A stretch of DNA of 64,000 nt from Flammula alnicola (lineage: Eukaryota > Basidiomycota > Agaricomycetes > Agaricales > Strophariaceae), in the NCBI GenBank assembly GCA_015499995.1, contig JADNRV010000088.1:1-64000 (forward strand), read 5' to 3'. Below the pieces are notes generated by a model. The model was not told where the DNA came from and made no database searches. It saw only the letters and a program-made list of their open reading frames with translations. Every line of letters begins with the position of its first letter. The first letter of the stretch is position 1. Made by a program: the position numbers and the translations under genes. This document shows positions 1 to 11,207 of this stretch, one piece after another.

Positions 1-2763
1 CCTAACCGAGATCTTCACGGTGCCCCATAGTTGTGGTTGTGCATACCAATGGTGTCCACCATCTGCCAATTTCCCTTTGTTCATGTCCATCCGCTCCGGA
101 TCCGATCACTCAATATCTACAAATGGGATTCTATCCCTCGACATATAAGCAAATTGAAACCGTTTTCACCTTTCAGGTTCTGGACGATTATAGGCTCGAA
201 AACTTGGAATGTCAGACTTCTTGTCACCATTACTATTCCAAGCTCCGCCGGATGACCAATAGTATCTTCCCTACATCTGTCCCGGTAAGTAATTCATCAA
301 GTCTCCATGGTCGGAAGGGTTAATTATGTGACTAAATGCAGGATCGGAAGCGGAGCTAGCCAGGGCGAGAGACAGTGGAGAAACTTAAAGGAGTGAAATG
401 GTTTGGCTTTGGACACACTGATGCGATCCCGGGGGATACAGACCTTGCCCTTTTTTGCCCGACATGCCCTCAGCCGGAGTAAATCTCCCAGATAACTGGG
501 AGGACAATGAGTACCAGTGGAAGTATTTCCGGAGCTTCGTTGTGGATGGAAACTTTGTGGCAGCTCACCAACAGCAATTGCGGACAACTGATGACGTTTG
601 GATCAAGGATGGCGAAGGGTTTATGACCCACCGGGCACCCTACTTTGACCATCTCCGGTGCACTACAGAAATCCGGGAGGTCAGTTCGACGATTCCACCT
701 TGTGCATATATTGACCATAGAGTTTGAACAGCCGTGCACATGTAATGAACACAGAGCTGTGCTGGATCGCGCTAAGCCGCACAAAGGCTGCGATGTGACC
801 GGAATTGGTGCATTTGCTTGCCTCCGGCATGGATGTTATTGTCCCGGATCCATCGTGGACTTCCAAGTAGGTGAACGTCAGATGAACGTGGATTACGGAC
901 TGGTGCAGGCTTTCAACAATACGCGGACGGACAAAGCGCCAAAAATAATCGTCGTCTACGACATCAACTGTCAGTATTCTAAGAACCTCCGCAAGCGTGT
1001 GGAGGCGGGCAGATATCTCCATTTCCGCCCGGGACTGAACCTCGTTGCCGGAATCGGAATGTTTCATGTTCATGGTCATCAAGATGTTTGCTATGGGCGA
1101 TACGCCCCACGCTTTATCCCGGGGGCAGGGCAGAGTGATGGAGAAGTACTTGAACGTCTGTTCTCCATTCTGAATGGGATCAGCACTATCGCCCGGACCA
1201 TGACTTTGGCTCATCGAACTGAAAATGTGGATGCTCATATGGGCGATAACAACTTCAAGAAAATGATTGATATGGGTGTGTTTCATTCCGAGGAGTCTAG
1301 ATAATTGCTCATCGGACAATCTCCCAGTTCCAACCTTGTGCAAGAAATGGAAAAATGTCTGCTCTTCTGCAATTGACGCTTGCTCTGATTTTGAGCTCCT
1401 CAGCCAAAGTGCTACTCCGGAGCAAACTGAGTTATGGACAGTGTCTGTCCAGACAGCTGAACGCCTCCGGGAGGAAGGCAATGTGGAAGCGATGGACATT
1501 TACAATGTCAAAGGCATCAAAGGTGAGTTTGAGTTACCTTACAAGTAATAAATTCCTGACAAAGTCGCAGTCATTCCACAGACCGAGATTCAGGCAAATC
1601 TGATGCAAGCAGAGCAAGAGGCAGACTCCGGAGTCGGTGTCACCACTTGGCTTGTAGCTGGAATGAAGATTCAGGAAGCACAGTTGAGCATCCCCGAGCT
1701 AACTCTGACTCCAACACTGATAATATATAGGGCTCAACTGGTATCATTCATTCGCCGGCAAGGCAAAAAGCCTTCAGGGGACCAACGACTCCAAATTAAC
1801 CGGAAACGTCAGGCACTGCGGAGAAAGGCTGATGAATTTCAAGACTCCTTCCAGCAGCTATTCCCCGCTGTGGCACTGGATGGTGTTGACCTTCGAGAAA
1901 TCCCGTATGGAGATGATGTTCTCGGAGACGATGAGGATGAGGCATACCTGGCTACAGTTCCACGTGGAGAAGTCGAAAAGATGGAAATCTTCCTTCCGTC
2001 AACATGTCCAGGAGAGCTCCCTCGCCAATTGAAGACTGCTGCGAAAGTCGAGCTCAAGCTGCGCATTGCACAGGCAGAAAATGCCCTTGAAGGTGTTCGC
2101 CGGGAAATCGGTCACAAGTCTTTTCTGTTCCGGAACAACATTGCACTGGCCATCAACAAGCAAATGAAGACGCGGGCATATAGTGCAGTTAAAGCAGCAG
2201 ATGACGAAGTCCGGCAGTTCGTCAGAGTGTACAATCAGGCCCGGAACACCATTCTTGCATTGGGATGTTCAGAAGACATAGCCGCTCGGTACCAAAAGTT
2301 ACTCCCGGAGCAATTGGTTGCCTTGAAATCGATATATGAGCCGAATGCACGGGGAGCCGGAACATATTCCTTGCCTTGGTTTTGGATGTTGCAAGTTGGC
2401 AGCGACTCCGATTCTTCTGAGTACATGGACGAATGTATGTCCCCCTATACATTTTACAATTCTGGCTTCTAACTGTCGCAAGCAGTATACCGTGTCAATT
2501 GGATGCGTGCACGTGCTAAAATGCTTCGCTGGGAGGAAGAATCCATTCTCATTCCATCTGAAATGAAGTGGACAACGTTCTTCTTCCACAACCGTGCCAA
2601 TGGATGGAAGACACGGGAGGCGATGTCTCACAAGACAGGGCATCAAGCATATGCAAGAAAACAAGTGGCGTTGTGGACCGAGCTCGCGGAGCATGCTCAG
2701 ACAGCTTTTAATTCCTGCCTCATACGTTACACTGTGCCTCCGTCTATGGAGGACAGGATGTAG
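1..2763 (+). pseudogene. KDZ (Kyakuja-Dileera-Zisupton) transposase with CxC2-like cysteine cluster, 5'-truncated by window edge and frame-broken
   Basis: Transposase of a KDZ DNA transposon. The first ~280 bases read as the end of a CxC2-like cysteine cluster (HTNGVHHLPISLCSCP, then QYLQMGFYPSTY). After an intron comes the catalytic region at about 725-1265, with the family landmarks VDFQVGERQMNVDYGL, VVYDINCQY, FHVHGHQDVCYGRY, GAGQSDGEVLERL and AHRTENVDAHMGDNN. The C-terminal helical part runs at 1575-2440 and 2487-2763 (NWMRARAKMLRWEEE, GHQAYARKQVALWTEL) to a stop at 2761. GT-AG introns interrupt it near 282-342, 680-720, 1531-1570 and 2434-2486. Between 343 and 690 the conserved reading jumps frame several times, so the copy is either dead or carries single-base sequence errors. 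The identification is firm; activity is doubtful. Confidence 0.9.
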
Positions 2764-3728
2764 GGTAATTACATTTAATATAGTTTACTGGCCCTGGAGC
2801 AGCAGGGCACCTACCATCTTGATAGCATCCTCGTTTAGCTGCCTGGATGGCTGCCACCGGCATTGCAACCCTGCCGGACATGTGATCCCTGCCGGAATAG
2901 CAACATCCGCCGACATGGCATGTGCTGCCAGGAGGTGCAGGCATTGCACATGACCGGCATGGACTGCACACACCACTAATAACTCTGGAGCAAAACTCAT
3001 TTTTGTGCCCGCGTTGTGACCATCCCGCCAATGTGATTGCCAGACTTGCTGCAGCCGGCATGGCGAGCCTCGCGGAATTGCGACACTTCCGGACTTCCTA
3101 CTGCCAGCCTGGTAATTCCCAGCCGCAGTGCACCCCTGCTGGAATGGCAAGACAGAACCTGACATCATACTGTCCCACCGGCATTCCATGCTGCCACATT
3201 GCGACACTGCCACAAATAGGACGCCGGCGGAATTGCTTCTTCCGCCATGGAATGCCGGCGGCACTCCCATCCCGGCGACATTGCATCCTGAACGGGACAG
3301 AATGTAACATTACATGATGCTCATGCTGCTCTCCGGCGGGCATTGCACACCCACCGGCATTCAACTGCTCGAGCACCTGTGAATGCATCAGACAATTGTA
3401 AAACATTGATTAAATCACGTTTGTTACTCCAGATGGCTTGCGAAAAAGAAAACGATCCCAATGGTTGTGCAAGCGATAGTAACTTCCTGACAATAGGTGA
3501 AGGCGAACCCCGCCGGAAGTACTGCTGCTGCGATGGTGTTACTCAGCGGCTTTGCATCCTACTGGAAGTGCGACCTTCACATCTCTCATGCTGATCTCCA
3601 GCAGATATTGCACCAGCTGGCATGCAACTGCGCACTGCCCTCATGACGCCGCCGGAGCGTGACTCATCTGGTGTGACCCCGGCCGGACCTTCCAGAGCCC
3701 TGTGCTCGTGACACTCCACAAAGCAACC
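2764..3728. repeat. CCGG/ATTGC-rich degenerate minisatellite spacer inside the KDZ element
   Basis: About 950 bases lie between the transposase stop and the next element ORF. Roughly 2830-3370 is built of degenerate short units around TGCCGGCATTGC (also TGCCGGAATAGC, CACCGGCATTC). No conserved coding sequence was recognised. It looks like transposon spacer or untranslated DNA. Confidence 0.6.
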
Positions 3729-4623
3729 ATGTCCGCCTTCGACAACGATGATTTCATGCAAGTTGCAGCTCAATTGCTGCAAATGTCCATGGCGGATTCT
3801 CAGGCTTATCTCAATTATCTCTCAAGCCGACTTCGCGTAATGGCATCGCTGTTTTTTGGCCGGAACGTGGCCACTCAGGATCCTGACATTTACACGTGGT
3901 TTACTGAGAACATGTTTCGGGAACTGGTAAGTGGCAACCAGCGGATGCAGGCCTGGCTTAATTTCAAGATAGACCAATGCTATCACAGTCCTGGGCTGTC
4001 TCACAAGTGGTTCCCGAGTGTTGGAGGTCCCCCAATACCTCAGACGATGCATGCGAGGCCACCCCCACCTCTCCAAGCGTTACTCCGACAATGATTCCGA
4101 CGTACCGGACTCGCCCATCGATGGACTTGGCGACCATTGGTATACTCAAATACCGCTCCGGCCGGAAGTACCTAAAATGCACGATCTCTTGACAACATGG
4201 AGCCGCCAGAATCTCATGGTATGTATACTTTACTCATTGCCATTCTATCTACTAACTAATGAGACCGGAAAGGCTGAAATGACAACAGCCTTTACACCGG
4301 CCTCCCTCTCAGATGAGGGACTTCTCAGCCTCAAGAGTGCTTATGAGAAGTACCGCGAGATCCTCCGGGCCGCCATCGAGCAAGAGACAGCGCGCTATAA
4401 TCAGCTTATAGACGAGCGTGAGGCGGTTCAAACGGCTCTCATCGAGGCGGAACGTGTTGAACGACAGGTGATGGTTAGGAAGCTGACTGATGCCATGTTT
4501 GAAGATGTCGACTCGGATGAGTCCTCGGAGAATGATCAAGAGACATTTGCTTCAAAGCAGCCGGTTCCTGGTGTGTCTGAAACAGCAGAAGAATCCAGTT
4601 CAGAGGTAGAAATTGTAGAGTAG
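3729..4623 (+). CDS. second ORF of the KDZ element, unknown function, apparently in two frames
   Basis: I do not recognise a named domain. An ATG at 3729 opens MSAFDNDDFMQVAAQLLQM, followed by a helical stretch to about 4000. The plausible coding sequence then continues in another frame (4100-4623), ending with a coiled-coil-like segment (SAYEKYREILRAAIEQET, then ERVERQVMVRK) and a Ser/Glu/Asp-rich acidic tail (about 4495-4620). The switch between frames near 4010-4090 could be an unrecognised intron or a frameshift. It follows the transposase on the same strand and faces the dioxygenase gene convergently (stops at 4621 and 4650), so it is probably an accessory gene of the element. Confidence 0.5.
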
Positions 4624-4647
4624 TCATTACATTCCATATTCCTCTCA

Positions 4648-5911
4648 CTATCGTCTAATGTTTGGCCCCCGGTTAACTATATCAAATTGATCCCCATGCT
4701 CTATGATTTCCCGGAATGCTCCCTGTGTCATCCACTGCCTGTACCCTTGCTCCTGGAGGCTATCGTTTCTGGCATGATGCTCCATTGGGCTTGCATGAAA
4801 GTACTGCGCAAAACACACTCTTTCCCCCTTCACCCGGTCAACCTTATGTGGGAGAGCCTTTCCACACAGCGCTATCATCGTTCCCGGATCGTACTGGAAC
4901 CGGAACCCGAGTGCCAGAACGTCGAAGTCGAGATCGGTGTACCACCCCATAGTGGTCAAAAGGTCGTAGAACTCCGGCATTCCCCTCCAATCGCGATGCT
5001 CCGGAGACTCTTTGTTTGAGATAACGGCCATAGCGGTGAAGGGAGTTGGCCAAAAACGCCGGGATTCTTCCATCCCGGTGAGTGATGATTCCTGAAGGCC
5101 TCCCTGCCGAATCCGCTCCATTACTTCACATGCCCGGCGGGCTAGCCTTGGATGCAGGAGCCATAACGCGGCTCCGAGCAGTGCCAAGCTCTCGTTTGCA
5201 TCCTGGAGGAATTGAAGACCGGTTGGCTCCTTCAGGATGGGGGATGAACTAAATGTCTGGTGTCCGACCGCATTCCAGCACGGTGACATTGAAAGTTCTC
5301 CAGTGGCGATCCGGGAATGCTTTGGATAATAAAACCCTGACTTCCGGGAAGATTGGCCTGCATCAGTATTTTGCCTGGTGGTCTGGCACAAGCGCTGGTT
5401 TAACGGGACTAGTTGTCCCATGAACACATTCTTGATATCAAATTCAGTCATGAAATGTGGAAAACAAGTGATTACTTACATGTCTTCGAATTGTCAGAGC
5501 GTCCGGTAGGTACCACAATACAATATTGTCTTCTGAATCGACAACAATACATGGCGTTTTGATGAGCTGGAGTGCGCCGGAGGTAAGAGGCCGAAAATCC
5601 TTCATGAGATCCGCCTCCAACTTGGCACTTCTGACGTTCTGACATGCAGTCAGCCGGCGGCTATACTCCCGGATTGACCAGGGGAGCTGAACTGTCATAT
5701 AAAGGTTAGAGAAAAGCTGACAACTGATCCTTTGAAACTTACTTTTGTGTCGGAATGCCGATAGGACCTTCTGCATTAGGTGGTGGCAGTCGTGTAGCAA
5801 TTCCGGGGATATGTGTTCCGGTTGGGTGATTGTATGTCTGTTATCGACCTCCACTCGGAGAGCCCGTTGCAGATACTCTCCCAGAAGCGACGTGGACATA
5901 TTCCTTGCCAT
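4648..5911 (-). CDS. TET/JBP-family 2-oxoglutarate/Fe(II) dioxygenase carried by the KDZ transposon
   Basis: Predicted nucleic-acid-modifying dioxygenase of the fungal TET/JBP family, whose members oxidise methylated pyrimidines in DNA. Three exons: 5911 to about 5743, about 5695-5480 and 5430-4648, with GTAAGT donors at both introns. The N-terminal part carries IVVDSEDNIVLWYLPDAL, a block common in fungal members. The catalytic barrel has the HxD iron ligands in PEHRDW (His at 4996-4998, Asp at 4990-4992), then FQYDPGTMIALCGKALPH with the distal His near 4846, followed by the GERVC arginine expected to hold 2-oxoglutarate. All iron- and cosubstrate-binding residues are therefore present and no stop interrupts the exons. 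Genes of this family are known to be expanded and transposon-linked in basidiomycetes, which fits its place beside the KDZ transposase. The start at 5911 is the first suitable ATG. Confidence 0.82.
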
Positions 5912-6099
5912 GATTTTGGACAACGTTGAAATTCAAATATGCACATTATATACTGCCTTGAGGCCGCCATGAGGGTTTCCCTGATGAATACCCAGGGGTA
6001 CCCTGGATTTGCAGTCCCACTGCAAATTCTGATGTAAAATCGCTCCGGCATAGCAATTAAATATATTACTGAGCAAGAAGAGGCAGAATCTATATAATA

Positions 6100-6330
6100 T
6101 ATAAACAAAATTCCCCCCCCCCCGGCCCAAAAACACCAATTTGACGAGCTCGTCCATCAATGGAACGAGAGCTCATCCATGCATCCAATGGTCACAAGCT
6201 CGGCCATCGGCCCTGATGGCGGGCTCATCCATTGATCTCCCTCAAGCTTGCCCATCCCTTAATTAGCACGAGCTCGTCCATTGCCAATGGGTAAAAATAG
6301 CCGCCACGAGCTCGTGAGGCTATGCCATCA
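6100..6330. repeat. poly-C run and GAGCTCGTCCAT direct repeats
   Basis: A run of 12-13 C begins near 6112. It is followed by at least six degenerate copies of GAGCTCGTCCATnnATGG up to about 6320. The repeats separate the dioxygenase gene from the next minus-strand gene. No coding content seen. Confidence 0.55.
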
Positions 6331-6341
6331 GTGATGGCACC

Positions 6342-6850
6342 TTAGTCATGCAAGGTGTCACATGGGTAGTGGGAATTTCTATTGAACGTCCTGTTTGAGT
6401 AAGGGATGGATGATGGATCAGATAGAATATCCTCGGATGTTTCAACTTCGTGAGCATGTTTCCACTGTCCTAACTGAAAAATCATGAGTATAAAATTGTT
6501 AAATTGCTGTGAAACATACTCGGATGCGTCTTCTGCCTTCAGTGTCCCCCCACAATGAGTCCACCAGATCTGGGAAGGCCACCAGTGATATCTCGTCCGG
6601 AGAAATAGTGTTATCCAAGAATAGATTATGCCGCCACCACCGGACAATCCAACCATCATTTTCTCTCATGATGAGACGTACTGGATACCAGTAATCACCA
6701 TGTCTCGCTAGTGCCCCACGACCTGACCTGCGGAGAAGTTAGGCAAGAGAATAATAAAACCAAGATTTCACATACCATAGACGATCACTTAAAGGCTTCA
6801 TTGCCTTTGTACGCTCCTCATCAGGAAAACGACTTTTGATCCAGATCAAC
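6342..6850 (-). CDS. basidiomycete 'WYPVRLI...VRWWRHN' protein, partial; chromatin-reader-like fold suspected
   Basis: Minus-strand exons join across two introns (about 6777-6727 and 6525-6480). They give KSRFPDEERTKAMKPLSD, then GDYWYPVRLIMRENDGW, VRWWRHNLFLDN and DLVDSLWGDTEGRRRIRV, ending LGQWKHAHEVETSEDIL. The W-Y-P-V-R-L-I plus V-R-W-W pattern is a recurrent hypothetical family in Agaricomycetes. Its spacing of aromatic residues resembles small Tudor/PWWP-type barrels, but that is inference. The 5' end is not defined: upstream it runs into the AACCCAAAGCA-type repeats. It lies downstream of the dioxygenase and may belong to the same element. Confidence 0.45.
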
Positions 6851-6869
6851 TTAGGTAATTCCAACTTTT

Positions 6870-7100
6870 CCAAAGCAATACAAAGCAGCCTGGGCTGCTT
6901 TGGGTTGCTCTGGGTGTCTCTGGATGTCTTTCGACATAGTTACAGTTCCCCAAAGCACTCTTGGACTCTTCATCTCCTCAGGCTTTTGATCCCATGTTGA
7001 CTTAGGTAAGTTAAATTTTCCTAGGCTACAATAAGCCATCATAGAGTAACTTGGGTTGCTCTGAGTCGCCCTGTAAGGCTGTAACATCCTGAGATTGAGA
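6870..7100. repeat. tandemly duplicated GCTTTGGGTTGCTCTGGG-type repeat
   Basis: Two diverged ~135-bp copies (starting near 6838 and 6982) share GATCCxxnTxxACTTAGGTAA followed by GGGTTGCTCTGnGT. The same word family forms a longer array at 12015-12360, in the same orientation. Confidence 0.5.
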
Positions 7101-8200
7101 AGTTATATATAATACTACTATCATCTGATGAATTTATATTTATTATAAAATGTACACTATGAATCAGGAAGCTGTTATGATAAAAAACTGCCTAGCAGCA
7201 GCATCTCCTGACTACGCATGCTTGGATGTACTGCTCACTCGCCTACCTTGCATTGCAGGTACTGCCCTATTCCACCACCTTGCCACCTGGTCGGTCACCA
7301 TCAGTCGTGCTAATGAGGCTCATAGTCCACTTGCTCACTGTCCATCCATCGTGCTTGCCAGCACCCACACCCATCTGTCAGTTGTGGTCACAGTCTGTCA
7401 GTGGTCATGGCAAGCTGTTCTGTTCACAGTCCATCAGCAGCCATCCTCGCCAGTCATCGTCCTTGTAATGGGGGCGGTCACAGTGCACACCCGCAGTGTC
7501 ATTGTGTCGTTGTCAATGCACCCACTGTTGCGGCGTCGGGGCATTGTCGTTGTTGCACCCACCATTGCGGCATCGTTGTCGTTGCCCCCATGGCATCGTG
7601 GTGTTATCATTATCGCACCCGCAGCTGCAGTGTTGTGGCATCATTGTCATTCCGGATGGATGGGCATAGCCCGTGCCATGCATCAACCGAAATCCTGGGT
7701 TCTCATCATTGTCGTCGTGTCGTCGATACCATGCTCATTGGCATAGGCAACATCGACGCCCCCGAGGCACGCCCACTCGAGTATGGCAGCGCAGGCGCCA
7801 AGGACGACGATGCACCTGCAACTGCGGTGTCGTCATCATCGATGCACCGGCAACCCACAGCCCCTCCTCAAAACAGCAGCAGGTCGCTGCTGCTGCTGCC
7901 TTCCTCATCGGACAGTGGCCCCTCATTGTCATATCGAACCGGCGGTGGCAGCGGCAAGCGCATTTCAACACCAGAGCTTTGTTGATGGTGCGACAGTGGA
8001 CTTCGTGCTCAGCCGACCTGAGACGCTTGGAGATCTCTCAGTTTTGGCTTTTGAGACCCCCTGATGTCGGATCAACATGTGGGGGTGTTTTGTGGTGGAG
8101 GTGGGGTGAGGTGGTCATGGCGTCGCATCGCTGTCAGACCCACGTATCGCGAAAGCAGCAGACACCAATTTGTCACTGTTTTATCACGGCAGCAGCGGCG
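7101..8200. repeat. low-complexity / minisatellite DNA, no gene recognised
   Basis: From about 7440 to 7640 the sequence is built of degenerate ~33-bp units around GCACCCGC..TTG..GCATCGTTGTCGTT. The long open frames here are by-products of this repeat, with runs of Ala, Val, His and Ser. The rest shows no conserved coding sequence. Confidence 0.5.
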
Positions 8201-8204
8201 AGGG

Positions 8205-8398
8205 TCGTGGCCATTGGCCGTGGTGGGTGGTCGCAGGTGTCTGAGCAAACTCGAACGTGGTCCGGTAAACCAGACAACAGTCGAGGAGACAACGACGTGA
8301 CTAACGTCGCTGTCTCCTTGTATAGCCTGTGGCTTGGGTGGTAAGTAGCATGTTATGGAGACATGAATAATGGAACGAGTCATAAGACTCGTTCCGTG
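8205..8398 (+). repeat. left arm of a ~190-bp inverted repeat ending in a palindrome
   Basis: The reverse complement of this stretch matches 9947-10140 with scattered mismatches. Shared words include GTTTACC(A/G)GACCA, TTGTCTCCT and GCTACTTACCA. Its inner end carries the palindrome GGAACGAGTC-AT-AAGACTCGTTCC (about 8373-8398). Confidence 0.7.
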
Positions 8399-8689
8399 AC
8401 GCACCTCGTGGGTCCCATCACCCCACCATCCCAACGCCCCACCAGCACCCGTAACCCCCAATGTGCGGCACGTTGAATCGCAGGCGCCAAATACGCAGAT
8501 GCTGGAATGGGTATATGGGACGCGTCGCCCAGCGCCTGCACGATCGCTTGGGTGCTTCCTTGCCTCTCCAGATGTAGGGGTCAAGGACGACGACAATGGC
8601 ATACATGCACTAGATCTGAACCCAGGAACATGGAGGGGCTGAACCCGTCCGCCTCGCCCCTCCTCACACAGCCGCAGCGGTCAAACGGG

Positions 8690-8925
8690 CAGCAGTGTTA
8701 TACCCGCGGCATCGTGGCGTTGTCGTCGATGCACCCGCCATTGCTGCATCATCATCGTTGCACCCGCCGTTGCAGCGTCGTGGCATTGTTGTTGTCGCAC
8801 CCGCGGCATCGTCGTGTCATCGTCGATGCACCCGATGTTGCAGCATTATTGTCGGTGCACCCGCCATTGTGGCACCGTTGTCGTTGCACCCGCGGCATCG
8901 TGGCGTCATCGCCTGCGTGAACTGT
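8690..8925. repeat. ~33-bp GC-rich minisatellite array
   Basis: About seven degenerate units of TGCACCCGCCATTGC..CATCGTCGT type run tandemly. The related array near 7500 uses the same unit. Every frame is open because the unit length is a multiple of three. This is not evidence of a gene. Confidence 0.65.
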
Positions 8926-9946
8926 TGGGCATAGAAGGCGGTGGCGCTCGAGCTGATGCCAGTGGGGTTGCAAGTCGAAAGTATGAACACGAGCATTGCC
9001 TGGCACACCCAAGCGATGATGACGTTGTATGAGGAGATGAAGAATACATTCTTCATCTCGTCATATGGCCTGTAAGTGGAGGGGTGAGTGGTGGGCTGTG
9101 GAGAAACAAATCCATGGAACGAGTCATATAAACGACTTGTTCCACTACTCACCTCGTGGGTCTCCCTCTTCCAGGGTCTCCCCTCGGTTTCTTAGTCCCC
9201 TCTATGCCCACCTATACCCTTCAAGAGCGAGCCTACAACCTTCAACGAGCGACAGGCACTGTCGTGGAGTCGTTGATGCACGGGCCATTGCAGCATTGTG
9301 GAGTCATCGTCTCGCTCACTGTCGAGGTCGCGATTGGCTCATCATCGGGTCGCATCAAAGCAGCGTCGAGGCATCCCCGACTTGGACAGACAGGGATGTG
9401 TGGATAGGCAGTGGTGGGTGGGGTGTGTGCTCTGGAGTAAAGAAGCAGGACAGGTCAGTGTTGCAGTGTTTTGGGATACCATATGCACTGACGTCAAGCT
9501 GTCAGGTAGGACTTAAGAGATTTCAGACATCATGTCCCACTTTTTCCACGGTCAGCTGACCACCCACGTGAATGTTGAACTTTTCAACTTCAACTTGTCT
9601 TGAACATTTGAATATTGAACTACAACCTACTACTGCAATGTCCACTGAAGAAGCCACGTAGGCGCCCCCATCGCTTCACCCACTGCCCACTCCCCTCGAT
9701 GATGAATCGACGATGCCCCAGGTGCATTGATGGCCACCGCATGATGCCGCTGTTGCATCGACGACCCCACGACACCGCGGGGGCATCAACGACAACTGCA
9801 CAACACCCACGTAAATGGACAAGGCTGACTGGTCGCCTGCCCCTCCTCTCAATGTGGGTCATTTAGAAGACTTAGAATGGGTGGAGAGGGTGGCGAGAGA
9901 ACAAGGGGAGACCCTTGAAGAGGGAGATCTGCAAGGTGCATCATGG
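8926..9946. other. loop of the inverted repeat; no gene recognised
   Basis: It holds a further copy of the GGAACGAGTC..GACTnGTTCC palindrome (about 9114-9143) and short repeat remnants at 9240-9310 and 9690-9800. No conserved protein was seen on either strand. Confidence 0.4.
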
Positions 9947-10140
9947 AACGGGTCTTACGACTCATTCCGTTATTCATCTGTAACTTGCTACTTACCATCC
10001 AACCCATAGGCTGTACTAGGAGACGACGACGTTTACCATGTCATTGTCTCCTTCTCGAACGTCTGTCTCTGGTTTACCAGACCATGTTCAAGTTTGTTCG
10101 AACACCTGCAGCGGCCCACCACTGTCAACTTGCCACCACC
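9947..10140 (-). repeat. right arm of the ~190-bp inverted repeat
   Basis: It is the inverted counterpart of 8205-8398. The palindrome-like GGAACGGGTC..GACTCATTCC lies at its inner (left) end near 9950, the mirror image of the left arm. Confidence 0.7.
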
Positions 10141-10559
10141 AGCCTCGCCTGCCCCATTCGACACAGCTCAGCAAGATGACCCGCAGCCTGCCTCTTGGCA
10201 GCTGCAACGCCCACATGCCCACACCCATTATGATTGCCTCCAGTCTGACAACCCCAGCTACCACAGCTACCTTGGGCATATCGTACAACGGCTGCCACAT
10301 ATCCACCCCCCTTCATGACACCAGGTGCAGCGATGTGAGGTGGGCGCAGCAAGGCAAGTGACGGTAAAGGGGCGGGCAGACGCGGTGACGATGAGGCGAC
10401 AGCCGGATGACTCCACTGCTGCTGCAACGACGATGCTGCGATGACCGCCTCGTCCCAACATCTGCCACCCACTACTCTTCCTCCAGGCTCACCACCACCC
10501 CATACTACCTTCTTTTTCGACGTGGCACCCCGCTCCCCAACCAGCCGCTGCTGCGTGGA

Positions 10560-11130
10560 TATGATGAAGGCGAGCTGGAGAGGAACCCACCGCCGTTTCA
10601 ATATGACAATGAGGGCCGCCACCGCCACCACCGCCGTTTCGATACGATAAGAAGGATGTCATCGCAGAACCCTCGTCCCTCATCCCAACCTCTGCCAGCA
10701 GCAGCGGCACCACCACAGCTGAAGCACCCAAGACCAGCGCAGCCGCAACCATGGCACCGCAGCACAATGCTGGCACAGGTGCAAGCACAATGACCATGCC
10801 GCCAAGGCGGGCAGGCGTCGATACAACGAGCAGGGACAGCAGCAGCAACCGCCACTGCTGCCACCGCCATTTTAACATGACGACGAGGGCCACCATCATC
10901 GCAACCGTCGCTGCCACTGCCACCGTCGTTTCAATATGACAAGGAGGGACAGCAGCCTGCTGTTTTGATACGACAACGAGGACCGCTGCCGCCGCTGCCA
11001 TTTTGATATGACTAGGAGGGACAGCAACAACTGCTGCCACCACCACCACCGTTTTGATGCGAGGAGGGTCATTGTCCATTTTGATACGATGAGGGCCAAC
11101 AGCAGCAGCAACTGCCGCCACTGCCACCAT
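10560..11130. repeat. CCGCCGTTTCAATATGAC-type tandem array
   Basis: At least eight degenerate units of CCnCCGTTTnnATAnGACnA(C/G)GAGGnCC separated by CCACCGCC/GCAGCAACA spacers. Open frames through it are Ala/Val- or His/Arg-rich artefacts of the repeat. Confidence 0.6.
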
Positions 11131-11207
11131 CATTTCATATGCCGGTTCCGCTGCAGGAGAAGTTGCCATCTCTTCTCCTATCTCATGCATGCTAACTCTC
11201 TGTCCAG

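Noticed and set aside
681..1499. 272-residue minus-strand open frame overlapping the KDZ transposase
   Set aside because: The plus strand carries clear conserved KDZ motifs; the minus frame is a shadow.
8695..8934. Long open frames rich in Ala/Val/Pro across the minisatellites
   Set aside because: They are open in several frames on both strands because of repeat composition; no conserved domain or splice structure supports a protein.
10489..11190. 233-residue minus-strand open frame rich in Val and Ala
   Set aside because: It is the complement of the CCGCCGTTTCAATATGAC array and has no domain-like sequence.
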